Assembly (NCBI RefSeq): GCF_050485565.1
Contig: NZ_JBJHBQ010000009.1
Location: 74,019 to 138,018, forward strand
DNA length: 64,000 nt
Direction of reading: 5' to 3'
DNA from: Glycocaulis sp050485565
GTDB lineage: Bacteria; Pseudomonadota; Alphaproteobacteria; Caulobacterales; Maricaulaceae
Shown here in pieces: positions 50,554-59,121 of this stretch (position 1 is its first letter; every line of letters begins with the position of its first letter). Below the pieces are notes generated by a model that saw only the letters and a program-made list of their open reading frames with translations, was not told where the DNA came from and ran no database searches. A program made the translations under genes and the position numbers.

Positions 50554-51450
50554 ATGAGTTCGGCCAATGACAGCATTGTCCGTCTGGCGCTGTCTGTCGG
50601 TCTTTCAATTGACCCGGATTCATTGCGTTTCAACGAGACGGGCCTTGATTTTCAGGTGGTCTTTGCGGCCGACGCCGAGGGACGCGCATGGGTATTGCGG
50701 ATACCCCGGCGGCCCGATGCCGCGAGCAAGGCGCAGCTGGAGGCGCGTGCATTGCGCCTGTTTGCCCCTTTTCTGCCGGTGAAGGTTCCAGACTGGCAGG
50801 TGTTTGATGCGACGCTGATCGCATACCCGCTGCTGGACGGGGAGCCCGGACTGACTTTTGACCCGGAGACCCACGAGGTTACGTGGAATTTCGACCGCCA
50901 GTCACCGGCTTACGCAAAAACGCTGGGCGCGGCGATTGCTGCTCTGCACGCGGTCATCCCCTCTACGGCAGGCGAGGTGGGCTTGCCGGTCCATTCGCCC
51001 GACACGGCCCGGCAGAGGCTGCAACAGGACATCAAACGGGTTGCCGGGCAATTTGAGGTGCCAGCCGCCCGGCTTGCCCGCTGGCAGGCATGGATCAGCG
51101 ATGACAGCTATTGGCCCCCGCGATGTGTGCCGGTTCACGGTGATCTCTATGCGGGCCATGTTCTGGTAAGGCCGGATGGTACGGCGACCGGGATTATCGA
51201 CTGGACCGAAGCGCGCGTCGACGACCCGGCTCTCGATTTTGCCGGTCATATCCGGGCATTTGGAGAAGATGCGCTGCCTGAGCTGATGGCCGGTTATGAG
51301 GCCGCTGGAGGACGCTTGTGGCCCCGCTTTGTGGACCATTGCCGCCAGCTCAACGGATTTCACGCTGTGGAATATGCCAAATATGCGCTGACGACCGGCG
51401 ACCCTGCGCATGTCGAGGCAGCGCAGGCGCAGTTGTCGTCGCCAGACTAG
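50554..51450 (+). CDS. Macrolide 2'-phosphotransferase (Mph)-like kinase
   Basis: 298 aa of the APH/choline-kinase fold. FNETGLDFQVVFAADAEG, WVLRIPRRPD and LLDGEPG in the N-lobe, catalytic VPVHGDLYAGHVLV (His195-Gly-Asp197) and metal-binding GIIDWTEARVDDPALDFAGHIRAFGED match the Mph family in order and wording. It may phosphorylate macrolides or a related endogenous sugar. AGGAGG seven bases before ATG 50554 sets the start. Not flanked by mobile elements, so it is probably a native chromosomal gene. Its stop overlaps the convergent thioesterase by 4 bp (CTAG). Confidence 0.85.
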   Translation: MSSANDSIVRLALSVGLSIDPDSLRFNETGLDFQVVFAADAEGRAWVLRIPRRPDAASKAQLEARALRLFAPFLPVKVPDWQVFDATLIAYPLLDGEPGLTFDPETHEVTWNFDRQSPAYAKTLGAAIAALHAVIPSTAGEVGLPVHSPDTARQRLQQDIKRVAGQFEVPAARLARWQAWISDDSYWPPRCVPVHGDLYAGHVLVRPDGTATGIIDWTEARVDDPALDFAGHIRAFGEDALPELMAGYEAAGGRLWPRFVDHCRQLNGFHAVEYAKYALTTGDPAHVEAAQAQLSSPD

Positions 51451-51956
51451 TCCTGGAGCACCCACAGGGATGAGCGCTCATGGGCGGCGCGCACCGCATC
51501 GGAGAGATCGGGGTCAGGCACATGATAGTGCCGGGCAAAATCGCGTGTCATGCGCGCCGGTTTGCCGGTGGAGAGCTGGAAGCATACCAGCCAGGTGCGT
51601 GCCCGGAATACCGTCTCGCCGGTGTCGCGATTGCGGAACTGGTACCAGCGCTCGGCGCGCAGGCGGCCATCACTAAGTGCGATCCATACCGCGCAGGTGA
51701 GCACGTCGCCGGCCCGGCAATGGCCTGAATAGTCTGCCAGAGTGCGTATGACGGCCATGCCGCGGTCTGCGTCGCGGCAACCCTGCCGGGTCAGGCCATC
51801 AGCCTCCCAGTGCGCCCAGGAGGTCTCGTCGGCCCAGCGCAGATAGGCCGAGTTGTTGGCGTGACCGAAATCATCAATCTCGGCCTCGTCCACGCGCCGG
51901 TTGCGCACGAAGGGGAAGGGCAGGTCCCAGCCGCTATCGGTAGGCGCTATCGGCAT
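51447..51956 (-). CDS. Acyl-CoA thioesterase, 4-hydroxybenzoyl-CoA thioesterase fold
   Basis: 169 aa hot-dog protein. RNRRVDEAEIDDFGHANNSAYLRWADETSWAHWEADGL is the 4HBT motif with active-site Asp in place of the usual NHVNN (GHANNSAYLRW). SDGRLRAERWYQFRNRDTGETVFRARTWLVCFQL completes the fold. It should hydrolyse acyl-CoA; chain length unknown. AGGAG precedes ATG 51956. It diverges from the cinA-like gene. Confidence 0.85.
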   Translation of the reverse strand: MPIAPTDSGWDLPFPFVRNRRVDEAEIDDFGHANNSAYLRWADETSWAHWEADGLTRQGCRDADRGMAVIRTLADYSGHCRAGDVLTCAVWIALSDGRLRAERWYQFRNRDTGETVFRARTWLVCFQLSTGKPARMTRDFARHYHVPDPDLSDAVRAAHERSSLWVLQD

Positions 51957-52064
51957 GCTAACTCCTGCTTTGTGCCAACGCGGCGTGTCAGCGCCGTGCT
52001 GTTGGCGATATGTCATGGCCCATGATGACGTCAACGCGCACCATGGCAAAAAGGATGAGCGCAA

Positions 52065-52817
52065 ATGAGTGAACGACCCGTCAAGGCGGCCGTGCTGGTG
52101 ATTGGCGATGAAGTCCTCTCCGGGCGCACGCAGGACGTGAATGTCCGCCAGATTGCCGAATTCCTCAGTCCGCTTGGCATCACGCTGGGCGAGGCGCGTG
52201 TGGTCAGCGATGTACAAGATGACATCGTGGAGGCGCTGAACGCGCTGCGGACCCGCTGGGACTATGTGTTCACGACTGGCGGTATCGGCCCGACGCATGA
52301 TGATATCACCGCCGATGCGGTCGCTGCCGCTTTCGGGTGCCCGATCGATGTACGCGCCGATGCGCTGGAGATTCTCAACACCTGGTATGCGAACTCCGGC
52401 ACTGAGCTGACGCCGGCCCGCCTGCGCATGGCGCGCATTCCCGATGGCGCAGAACTGATCGCCAACCCCGTTACCGGCGCGCCGGGCTTTCAGATCGAGA
52501 ACGTATTCGTGCTGGCGGGTGTGCCGAAAATCTGCCGTGGCATGCTGGAGGACATCGCGCACCGGCTGCAGGGCGGGGCGGTCACACAATCGGTCAGTAT
52601 CCGCCTGGAAGGCGTGCGCGAGGGCGATATCGCCGAAATGCTGGGGCAGGCGGCACTCAGCTTCCCTGCCGTTTCCATCGGTTCCTACCCGTGGTTTGAG
52701 GAGCTGGCAGGTGGTGGACTTTCGCGCGGTGTGGCCGTGGTGCTGCGTTCGTCAGACGCTGCGGCGCTAGCGCGGGCAGAGCAGACACTCAGATCACAGC
52801 TGCCTGCACAGCCCTGA
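52065..52817 (+). CDS. CinA N-terminal (molybdopterin-binding fold) protein
   Basis: 250 aa. AAVLVIGDEVLSGRTQDVN, YVFTTGGIGPTHDDITADAVAAAFGCP and VFVLAGVPKICRGMLE are CinA/MoaB-fold signatures. The C-terminal nicotinamide-deamidase domain of full CinA is absent. Role uncertain; it may act as an ADP-ribose pyrophosphatase-like enzyme as in other CinA proteins. AAGGA precedes the ATG. A divergent ClpP gene follows 88 bp later. Confidence 0.9.
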   Translation: MSERPVKAAVLVIGDEVLSGRTQDVNVRQIAEFLSPLGITLGEARVVSDVQDDIVEALNALRTRWDYVFTTGGIGPTHDDITADAVAAAFGCPIDVRADALEILNTWYANSGTELTPARLRMARIPDGAELIANPVTGAPGFQIENVFVLAGVPKICRGMLEDIAHRLQGGAVTQSVSIRLEGVREGDIAEMLGQAALSFPAVSIGSYPWFEELAGGGLSRGVAVVLRSSDAAALARAEQTLRSQLPAQP

Positions 52818-52905
52818 CCGGCACTCGCCGCTTGCTCCGTCTGGCGGGCATGCCTAACTTGACGTGCAACACATGACGCATTTCCGCGAGACAGGATATT
52901 TCCCG

Positions 52906-53532
52906 ATGATGGCTGACGGCTTCCGCGCTCACCCGATCCGCAATGATGATGAGGACGGTCCTGAAAAGGACGCCGCCCCGGCGGGGGAGGACTTTGTCGG
53001 CAAGGCCCTCTTTGAAAGCCGCACCATCCTCATTACCGGCGGTATCAGCGACAAGGTGGCCCGCTCGGTCTGCGCGCAGCTTTTCGCGCTGGCGGCCAAG
53101 AGCGATGATCCGATCCTGGTGGTGATTTCCTCGCCCGGCGGGCATGTCGAGTCTGGCGACATGATCCATGACACGATGAAGTTCATCAAACCGCGTGTGA
53201 TCGTGCTGGGGTCGGGCTGGGTGGCGTCTGCGGGCGCGCTGATCTTTGTCGGTGCCGAGAAGCAGGATCGCTACTGCCTGCCCAATACGCGCTTTCTGAT
53301 CCACCAGCCGTCTGGCGGCGCAGGCGGTGCGGCCAGCGATATCGAGATCCAGGTGCGCGAGATGCGCATGATGCGCGACCGGCTGAACCGCATCTTCGCC
53401 GAAGCCACCGGCCAGACGCTGGAGCGCATAGAGAAGGATACCGACCGCGATTTCTGGCTGACGGCGAAAGACGCCATCGAGTACGGGCTGTGCCACAAAA
53501 TCGTGACGCGTCAGGACGAGATCAAGCGCTAG
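52906..53532 (+). CDS. Divergent ClpP-type serine protease subunit
   Basis: 208 aa. ClpP fold with Ser108 in WVASAGAL, His133 in FLIHQPSGG and a DTDRD acid segment, so the triad is intact. Around Ser the usual QAASMG is replaced by WVASAG. No clpX or tig is adjacent, unlike the main clpP locus of alphaproteobacteria, so it is likely a second paralogue. AGGA nine bases upstream favours ATG 52906; GTG 52864 and ATG 52873 are alternatives. It ends just before a tRNA gene. Confidence 0.88.
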   Translation: MMADGFRAHPIRNDDEDGPEKDAAPAGEDFVGKALFESRTILITGGISDKVARSVCAQLFALAAKSDDPILVVISSPGGHVESGDMIHDTMKFIKPRVIVLGSGWVASAGALIFVGAEKQDRYCLPNTRFLIHQPSGGAGGAASDIEIQVREMRMMRDRLNRIFAEATGQTLERIEKDTDRDFWLTAKDAIEYGLCHKIVTRQDEIKR

Positions 53533-53552
53533 GGCGTGTCAGGCGCACATTA

Positions 53553-53641
53553 GCGGGCGTGGCGGAACTGGTAGACGCACCGGACTTAAAATCCGTTGGA
53601 GGGCAACCTCCGTGCCGGTTCGATTCCGGCCGCCCGCACCA
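53553..53641 (+). tRNA. tRNA-Leu (UAA anticodon)
   Basis: Acceptor GCGGGCG pairs with CGCCCGC; D arm GGCGGAACTGGTAGACGC; anticodon loop CTTAAAA with TAA at 53587-53589; long variable arm GGAGGGCAACCTCC typical of tRNA-Leu; TψC GGTTCGATTCC; encoded CCA end. A T-run (ATTTTT) follows and could terminate it. Confidence 0.97.
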
Positions 53642-54203
53642 TTTTTCCTGTTCTCCCCTGCATCCGCAGGGTCGGTTCCGGCCACGAGGCCGGGCGCGCG
53701 GTCGCGCTTTTGGGCGCTGCGCGCCAAGAGGCCGAAGGCCGCCCGCGACTTTTCGCGGAATACCGCAACGCGGATGCGTTGCGGAGCTAGAAACCACGCG
53801 CGGTCGCCCTTTTCGGCGCTTCGCGCCGCAAGCCCGAACGGGCTGAGCATCAAGAAAAGCTGGGTCTCCCGTCGATGCGGGAGATCCCGGTTGTCATGCG
53901 GTTTGGATAGTTCTGCCAGATTTGCAGTTGACCTCTCCTCCGGGGTCTCCCGCCCCGACGGGAGACCCATGGGGCGTTCCGCAGCTTGTAAGGATGGCCC
54001 CCGGGTTCCACTGCCTGCACGGGCTCACACCGCAGCGGCGAAAAAGTTTGCCTGAAAGGTAAGGATATCGCCGGGAATCCCTTGCGTTGGCGGCCTGCGC
54101 GCATAACGCTATGCGTCATGTTCGGGGATATGGGTGCACTCTGCATTGACCGGCCAGGCTGCAATGACCGGACCTTACCTGTTTTTCAACGGGTTGGGCC
54201 GTC
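53642..54203. repeat. Non-coding stretch with hairpins and an imperfect direct repeat
   Basis: No credible gene in this 562-bp gap. An imperfect direct repeat of about 45-50 bp starts near 53693 and 53798 (both with CGCGCGGTCGC and CTTTT and a GGCGCT core). Two REP-like hairpins are at 53862-53886 (GGGTCTCCCG...CGGGAGATCC) and 53942-53968 (GGGTCTCCCG...CGGGAGACCC), similar to those at 35380-35703. A promoter for the kinase gene is likely near the right end, but I cannot define it. Confidence 0.7.
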
Positions 54204-57200
54204 ATGAGCGGTGATATCACGCGTGACATCTTCTTTCAGAATCACCCCGACCCCATGCTCATATACGAGCTGGCAACGCGCCGTATTCTGGTGGTCAACC
54301 AGACCTTCCAGATCCGCTATGGCTATACGGATGAGGATCTGACGACGCTGCGTCTGGACGACCTTCATCCCGAGGACGAGCTGGACAGGCTGGAATCCAA
54401 CGTCGCCGCCGTTACCGCCGGCCTTGATCGCGCCGGAATCTGGCAGCACCGGCTCAAATCAGGCGAATTCATCCATGTGGAGATCACCTCCCACACGATG
54501 GAATATGAGGGCAAGGCCTGCGAGCTGGTCGTAGCCCGTGACATGACGGAGCTGGTGCGCTTCGAGAAGGAGCGAGATCAGGCGCTCAAGCGCGAGGAAA
54601 CCCTTCGCAGCCGTGCCGAGGCCGCAGCCTATCACTTCCAGTCCCTGTTCGAAGCCGCGCCGGGCATGCTGCTGGTGCTGGAGCCTGAGGGCTACACCAT
54701 TGTGGCGATCAGCGACGCCTATCTGGAAGCCACAATGCGCCGCCGGGCCGACATTATGGGCAAGCCGCTTTTTGACGTTTTCCCCGATGATCCTGATGAC
54801 CCTGACGCCAATGGTGTTTCTGCCGTCACCGCTGTTCTCGAAAGGGTGAAGGAAAGCGGGCTGTCGGAGGCTCTGCCGCTGGTGCGCTTTCCGGTCGAGC
54901 GGCCAGAGGAGGAGGGCGGCGGGTTTGAGGAACGCTGGTGGCTGTCAGTGTTCTCCGCCGTCAAAGGCCCCGATGGCCGCACGCAGTACGTGATCTGCCG
55001 GTCTGAGGACGTTACGGGGCTGATTGCCAGTCAGGGCCGTGATACGGCCGAACTGGCTGCCGAGCTGGCGGAGCGGCCGCTTGAGCTCGACCTGATGGTG
55101 CATTCACGCGAGCTGCGCGAAGCGACGCTGCGGCTGAACGAGCGCGAGGCCAGCATCCGCACGGTCGAGCGCCTGCTGGCTCTGGGCCAGTGGCGGTTCG
55201 ATCTGCAGACCCAAAAGCTGGAATGGTCAGACAGTACGTTCCGGATGTACGGGCTGGATCCGGAGACGTGTGAGCCCGACTATGATCTCTATGTCAGCCT
55301 GGTTCACCCCGATGACCGCACAAGAATGGAAAGCTGGTTTGCCGATTTCATCGAGTCCGGTGAACGCAGCGGCGAGTTCTGGCACCGCATCGTGCGCCCT
55401 GATGGCCGCGTGATTACGGTTCGCGGTGTCGCCGAACGTGCCATAACCCCGGAGGGCGAGGCGACCACCGGGTTTGTTCAGGACATTACCGGCCAGCTGG
55501 AAACCGATGCGCGGCTGAGCGAAGCAGACCATTTGCTGCGTCTGGCTGGCAAATCGGCCCGTTTTGGCGCCTGGCGGGTGGATCTGGGGCGCGGCGTCGC
55601 CGAGTGGTCTGAAGAAGTGGCCGACATCCACGACATGCCCGGCACGCGGGAACTGCCGGTGGAGGATGCTATCGGCTTCTACGCACCGGAAAGCGTTGAC
55701 CGGCTGCGTGAGGTTTATGAGCACTGCATCAATACCGGGCAAGCCTTCGACGAGATGCTGGTCATCATCAGCGCGAAGGGAAGGCGGGTCTGGTGCCGCT
55801 CGATCGGTGAAGCTGAACGCAATGCTGCTGGGGAGGTGATCGCGGTACGCGGCGCATTCCAGGACATCTCCGAACTGGTGTCGGCCCGCCTTGAAAGCGC
55901 GGAGCTGGCCGAGCGCCTGCAGAACACACTCAACACGATGAGCGATGCCTTCTACCTGCTTGATGAGGGGATGTGTTTTTCCTTCGTCAACAAGGAGGCG
56001 GAGCGGGCGCTGCGCACGCCGCGCCAGGACCTGCTGGGCAAGCATGTCTGGGATGTATTCCCCGGCGCACGTGAAGCGCTGGAGCCCTACTACCAGCAGG
56101 CGATGGATACGGGCGAAAGCGCGAATTTATCTTTCTGGTATGATGAACTCGGTGTCTGGTTCCGGGTGAGGGTGCATCCCGGCCCGGACGGTCTGGCCGT
56201 GTACTTTCAGGACATCACCGAAGAGCGGGAGGCGCAGGAGCAGCTCTATCTTCTGGAGAAGGCGGTCGCACGCGCCAATGATGTGGTGATTATCGCCGAC
56301 AGCAAGGTCACAGATGAAGGGCCCAGAATAGTTTATGTCAATGACGCGTTCGAGCGGGTGTTCGGGTATACCCGCGACGAGGTGGTTGGCCAGTCAACCA
56401 GCATATTGCGTGGTCCCCTCACAGACCGGGAGACACTAGAGGAGATATTTTCAGCGTTCAGGGCCATGGTGCCGGTGCGAACCGAGATTGTGCACTACAC
56501 CAGGTCCGGCGACGGGCGCTGGATGGATGTCGCCGCGGTGCCGATCACCGATACGGAAGGGCGTCACACGCACTGGCTGGGCGTGCAGCGCGACATTACC
56601 GAGCGCAAACGTGACGAGGAAGCGCTCCGGATCGCGCGCGACGAGGCAGAAGAGGCCAACCGGCTGAAGTCGGAGTTTCTGGCCAATATGAGCCATGAAA
56701 TCCGCACCCCGCTCAACGGCGTGCTGGGGATGTCGCAATTGCTGGCCCGTACGGATCTTGATGCCCGCCAGACGCGGATGATCGAGACGGTGCAGACCTC
56801 TGGCAAGGCGCTGTTGTCGATCATCAACGACATTCTGGACCTGTCCAAGATCGAGGCCGGCCTGATGACCATCGAACCGGAGGCGGTTGAGGTCGACGCC
56901 TTGTGTGAACAGGCCCTGTCCTCGGTCAGGGGTACGGCACAGAACAAGGCGCTGGCGCTCGACCTCGCCATTGATGAAGCGGTTCCCGGACACATTACTG
57001 CCGACCGGCGGCGCCTGGCCCAGGTTCTGATCAACCTGCTGGGCAATGCGGTAAAGTTCACCGAGGCCGGATCGGTCTGGCTGAACGTGGATTGCCCGGA
57101 CGCGCAAACCATCCGTTTCGAGGTGACCGATACCGGGCCCGGGATCAGCCCGCAGCAGGCGGAGCATATTTTTGACCGCTTCCGGCAGGTGGACGCCTCC

Positions 57201-57782
57201 TATGCCCGCCGGCATGAGGGTACGGGGCTCGGCCTGGCGCTGAGCAAGGAGTTTGCCAGCCTGATGGGCGGGCATATTACCCTGCATTCCCGGCCCGGTG
57301 AGGGCTCGCGCTTTGCTGTTCATCTGCCGCTGGTGACCACCAGGGCCGGGGTGGCAGGCGGGGAAGAGGCGACCAATGTCGTCAGCCTGCCAAAGGACAT
57401 GGACCGTATTCTGGTGGCGGAGGACAACGCGACCAACCGCGAGACGCTGGAGATGTTTCTTGATGAGCTGGGCCTGGCCCGCCCGGTCTGCGTTACCAAT
57501 GGACGTGAGGCGGTGGAGCGCGCGTTGGCGGAAGATTTTTCGCTGATCATCATGGATGTCTCCATGCCCGTCATGTCGGGGCTGGATGCGATCCGCGCGA
57601 TCCGGGCCAGCACCTCGCGCCGCCGTCATGTACCCATACTGGCGCTGACGGCGCATGCTGCTCCCCAGGACCGGGAGGAATGTCTGCAAGCAGGCGCTAA
57701 CGATTATCTTGCCAAACCTGTTGATCTCGCCGCGCTGGCCAGCGCATTGTCGAAACTGGTGGGCAAGCGGATTGCAGGCTGA
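54204..57782 (+). CDS. Hybrid sensor histidine kinase with six PAS-like domains
   Basis: 1192 aa, no transmembrane segment, so cytoplasmic. PAS-like domains lie at about 5-115, 145-275, 325-435, 445-565, 575-680 and 690-805. HisKA carries phosphoacceptor His831 in FLANMSHEIRTPLNG. HATPase motifs are NLLGNAVKFTEAG, DTGPGIS and GTGLGLALSKEFASLMGG. A C-terminal REC domain has Asp1118 in LIIMDVSMPVMSGLDA. It should sense soluble or redox signals and pass phosphate via the REC to an Hpt protein, none of which is in the window. A single-REC protein follows 21 bp later. Confidence 0.93.
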   Translation: MSGDITRDIFFQNHPDPMLIYELATRRILVVNQTFQIRYGYTDEDLTTLRLDDLHPEDELDRLESNVAAVTAGLDRAGIWQHRLKSGEFIHVEITSHTMEYEGKACELVVARDMTELVRFEKERDQALKREETLRSRAEAAAYHFQSLFEAAPGMLLVLEPEGYTIVAISDAYLEATMRRRADIMGKPLFDVFPDDPDDPDANGVSAVTAVLERVKESGLSEALPLVRFPVERPEEEGGGFEERWWLSVFSAVKGPDGRTQYVICRSEDVTGLIASQGRDTAELAAELAERPLELDLMVHSRELREATLRLNEREASIRTVERLLALGQWRFDLQTQKLEWSDSTFRMYGLDPETCEPDYDLYVSLVHPDDRTRMESWFADFIESGERSGEFWHRIVRPDGRVITVRGVAERAITPEGEATTGFVQDITGQLETDARLSEADHLLRLAGKSARFGAWRVDLGRGVAEWSEEVADIHDMPGTRELPVEDAIGFYAPESVDRLREVYEHCINTGQAFDEMLVIISAKGRRVWCRSIGEAERNAAGEVIAVRGAFQDISELVSARLESAELAERLQNTLNTMSDAFYLLDEGMCFSFVNKEAERALRTPRQDLLGKHVWDVFPGAREALEPYYQQAMDTGESANLSFWYDELGVWFRVRVHPGPDGLAVYFQDITEEREAQEQLYLLEKAVARANDVVIIADSKVTDEGPRIVYVNDAFERVFGYTRDEVVGQSTSILRGPLTDRETLEEIFSAFRAMVPVRTEIVHYTRSGDGRWMDVAAVPITDTEGRHTHWLGVQRDITERKRDEEALRIARDEAEEANRLKSEFLANMSHEIRTPLNGVLGMSQLLARTDLDARQTRMIETVQTSGKALLSIINDILDLSKIEAGLMTIEPEAVEVDALCEQALSSVRGTAQNKALALDLAIDEAVPGHITADRRRLAQVLINLLGNAVKFTEAGSVWLNVDCPDAQTIRFEVTDTGPGISPQQAEHIFDRFRQVDASYARRHEGTGLGLALSKEFASLMGGHITLHSRPGEGSRFAVHLPLVTTRAGVAGGEEATNVVSLPKDMDRILVAEDNATNRETLEMFLDELGLARPVCVTNGREAVERALAEDFSLIIMDVSMPVMSGLDAIRAIRASTSRRRHVPILALTAHAAPQDREECLQAGANDYLAKPVDLAALASALSKLVGKRIAG

Positions 57783-57803
57783 CAGCCTCTGAAGGGATGT
57801 TGA

Positions 57804-58205
57804 ATGGATCATGCATCACAGACATCAAGCGGCGAGCTGAGCGTAGCCATTATCGATGACGATCCGGTGGAAACCGAGATTCTCTCCATCCTCATGGACG
57901 AGGTATTTGAGGCGGTCGAGATTTCGAGCTTCGGGACGGTCAGCGAGTTTCTGGATGGCAGCCGGAATGCGAGTTTCCAGCTCGTATTCCTGGATCGACG
58001 CCTGCCGCCCTATTCCAGGTTTGACGAAACCCTGCCACTGGTCGTGCCGGCGGCTCCCAAGGCCGCCATCATCCTGATCACGGCCCATACTTTCGAGCGG
58101 GTGGACCTCTCGGCCTACCCCAACGTGGCCGGGCCGTTTGCCAAGCTGGACCTGATGACGCCGGAAGATCTGCGCGGGCTTATCGGCAAACACCTGCCCC
58201 AGTGA
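57804..58205 (+). CDS. Single-domain response regulator
   Basis: 133 aa, REC domain only. Acidic pocket IIDDD, phosphoacceptor Asp in VFLDRRLPP, switch Thr in ILITAH and Lys in FAKLDL are present. It begins 21 bp after the hybrid kinase and overlaps the rhodanese start (TGATG), so all three may be one operon. No output domain; it may act as a phosphate shuttle or sink for the kinase. Confidence 0.85.
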   Translation: MDHASQTSSGELSVAIIDDDPVETEILSILMDEVFEAVEISSFGTVSEFLDGSRNASFQLVFLDRRLPPYSRFDETLPLVVPAAPKAAIILITAHTFERVDLSAYPNVAGPFAKLDLMTPEDLRGLIGKHLPQ

Positions 58206-59038
58206 TGCAACAGGCCATGCTCGTGTCCGCGCAAGAGGCCATGGCCCGCGAACAGGCGGTGTTCATTGATGCGAGCTGGTTCATGCCGGCCAGCGGCAGA
58301 ACCGGGCGCGATGCCTTTGCGCAAACCCGCATTGCAGGCGCTCTCTTTTTTGACATTGATGCGGTAGCGGACCTGACCAGCCCTCTGCCCCATATGGCAC
58401 CGGGCAGCGCCACGCTCTCGCGCTGGTTCGCGGCACACGCCCTTCAACCTGGTCAGACGCTTATCATCTACGATCAGAACGCGGGCTTTGCCGCGCCGCG
58501 CGTCTGGTGGACGCTGCGCCGGTTCGGCCTCTCGCCCCTGATCCTTGATGGCGGGTTTGCCGCCTGGAGTGCCGCAGGCGGGGCGGTGGAGACCGGGCCT
58601 GCGCCGGACCCTGCCTCCACCGGGGCGGGGCCGGACTTGCACCTCATCAATGATGATGCGATGCGCTGGAACGACGTGCTCCACCACATTGAAGCAGGCG
58701 ATGCGCTGATCGTCGATGCCCGCCCGCCGGGGCGCTTTGCCGGCACGGACCCGGAGCCGCGCGCCGGGCTGCAATCAGGTCACATGCCGGGCGCCGTAAA
58801 CCTGCCCTCTGGCCGCCTGCTGGACGCAGAGGGGCGGTTTCTGCAGGGCGAGGCGCTGGCGGCTGTGTTGCCGGCGCAGGACCGCCACAAGCGCATTATC
58901 TGCACGTGCGGGTCCGGTGTGACCGCCGCCATTCTCCATGCCGGTTTCACGGCGGCAGGCTTCGGCGATGTCTGGCTTTATGACGGTTCGTGGACCGAAT
59001 GGGCTGGCCGGGGCGATCTGCCGATTGTGAAAAGCTGA
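58205..59038 (+). CDS. Two-domain sulfurtransferase (rhodanese / 3-mercaptopyruvate type)
   Basis: 277 aa with two rhodanese repeats. The N-terminal domain (FIDASWFMPASGRTGRDAF) lacks a catalytic Cys; the C-terminal domain has CTCGSGVTA with active Cys235, the SseA-type loop. It should transfer sulfur from 3-mercaptopyruvate or thiosulfate. ATG 58205 overlaps the response regulator stop. Its link to signalling is only positional. Confidence 0.92.
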   Translation: MQQAMLVSAQEAMAREQAVFIDASWFMPASGRTGRDAFAQTRIAGALFFDIDAVADLTSPLPHMAPGSATLSRWFAAHALQPGQTLIIYDQNAGFAAPRVWWTLRRFGLSPLILDGGFAAWSAAGGAVETGPAPDPASTGAGPDLHLINDDAMRWNDVLHHIEAGDALIVDARPPGRFAGTDPEPRAGLQSGHMPGAVNLPSGRLLDAEGRFLQGEALAAVLPAQDRHKRIICTCGSGVTAAILHAGFTAAGFGDVWLYDGSWTEWAGRGDLPIVKS

Positions 59039-59121
59039 ACAGCGTTCACTTCCCCATCTCGACACCGCGTCAAACCGCGCTAGCTTGCGGTGCAGCATAC
59101 ATGTTTCAAGGGGAGGGCCAG

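Noticed and set aside
53553..54203. tRNA-Leu as an integration site for a genomic island
   Set aside because: No integrase, no duplicated tRNA 3' end and no compositional change were seen downstream.
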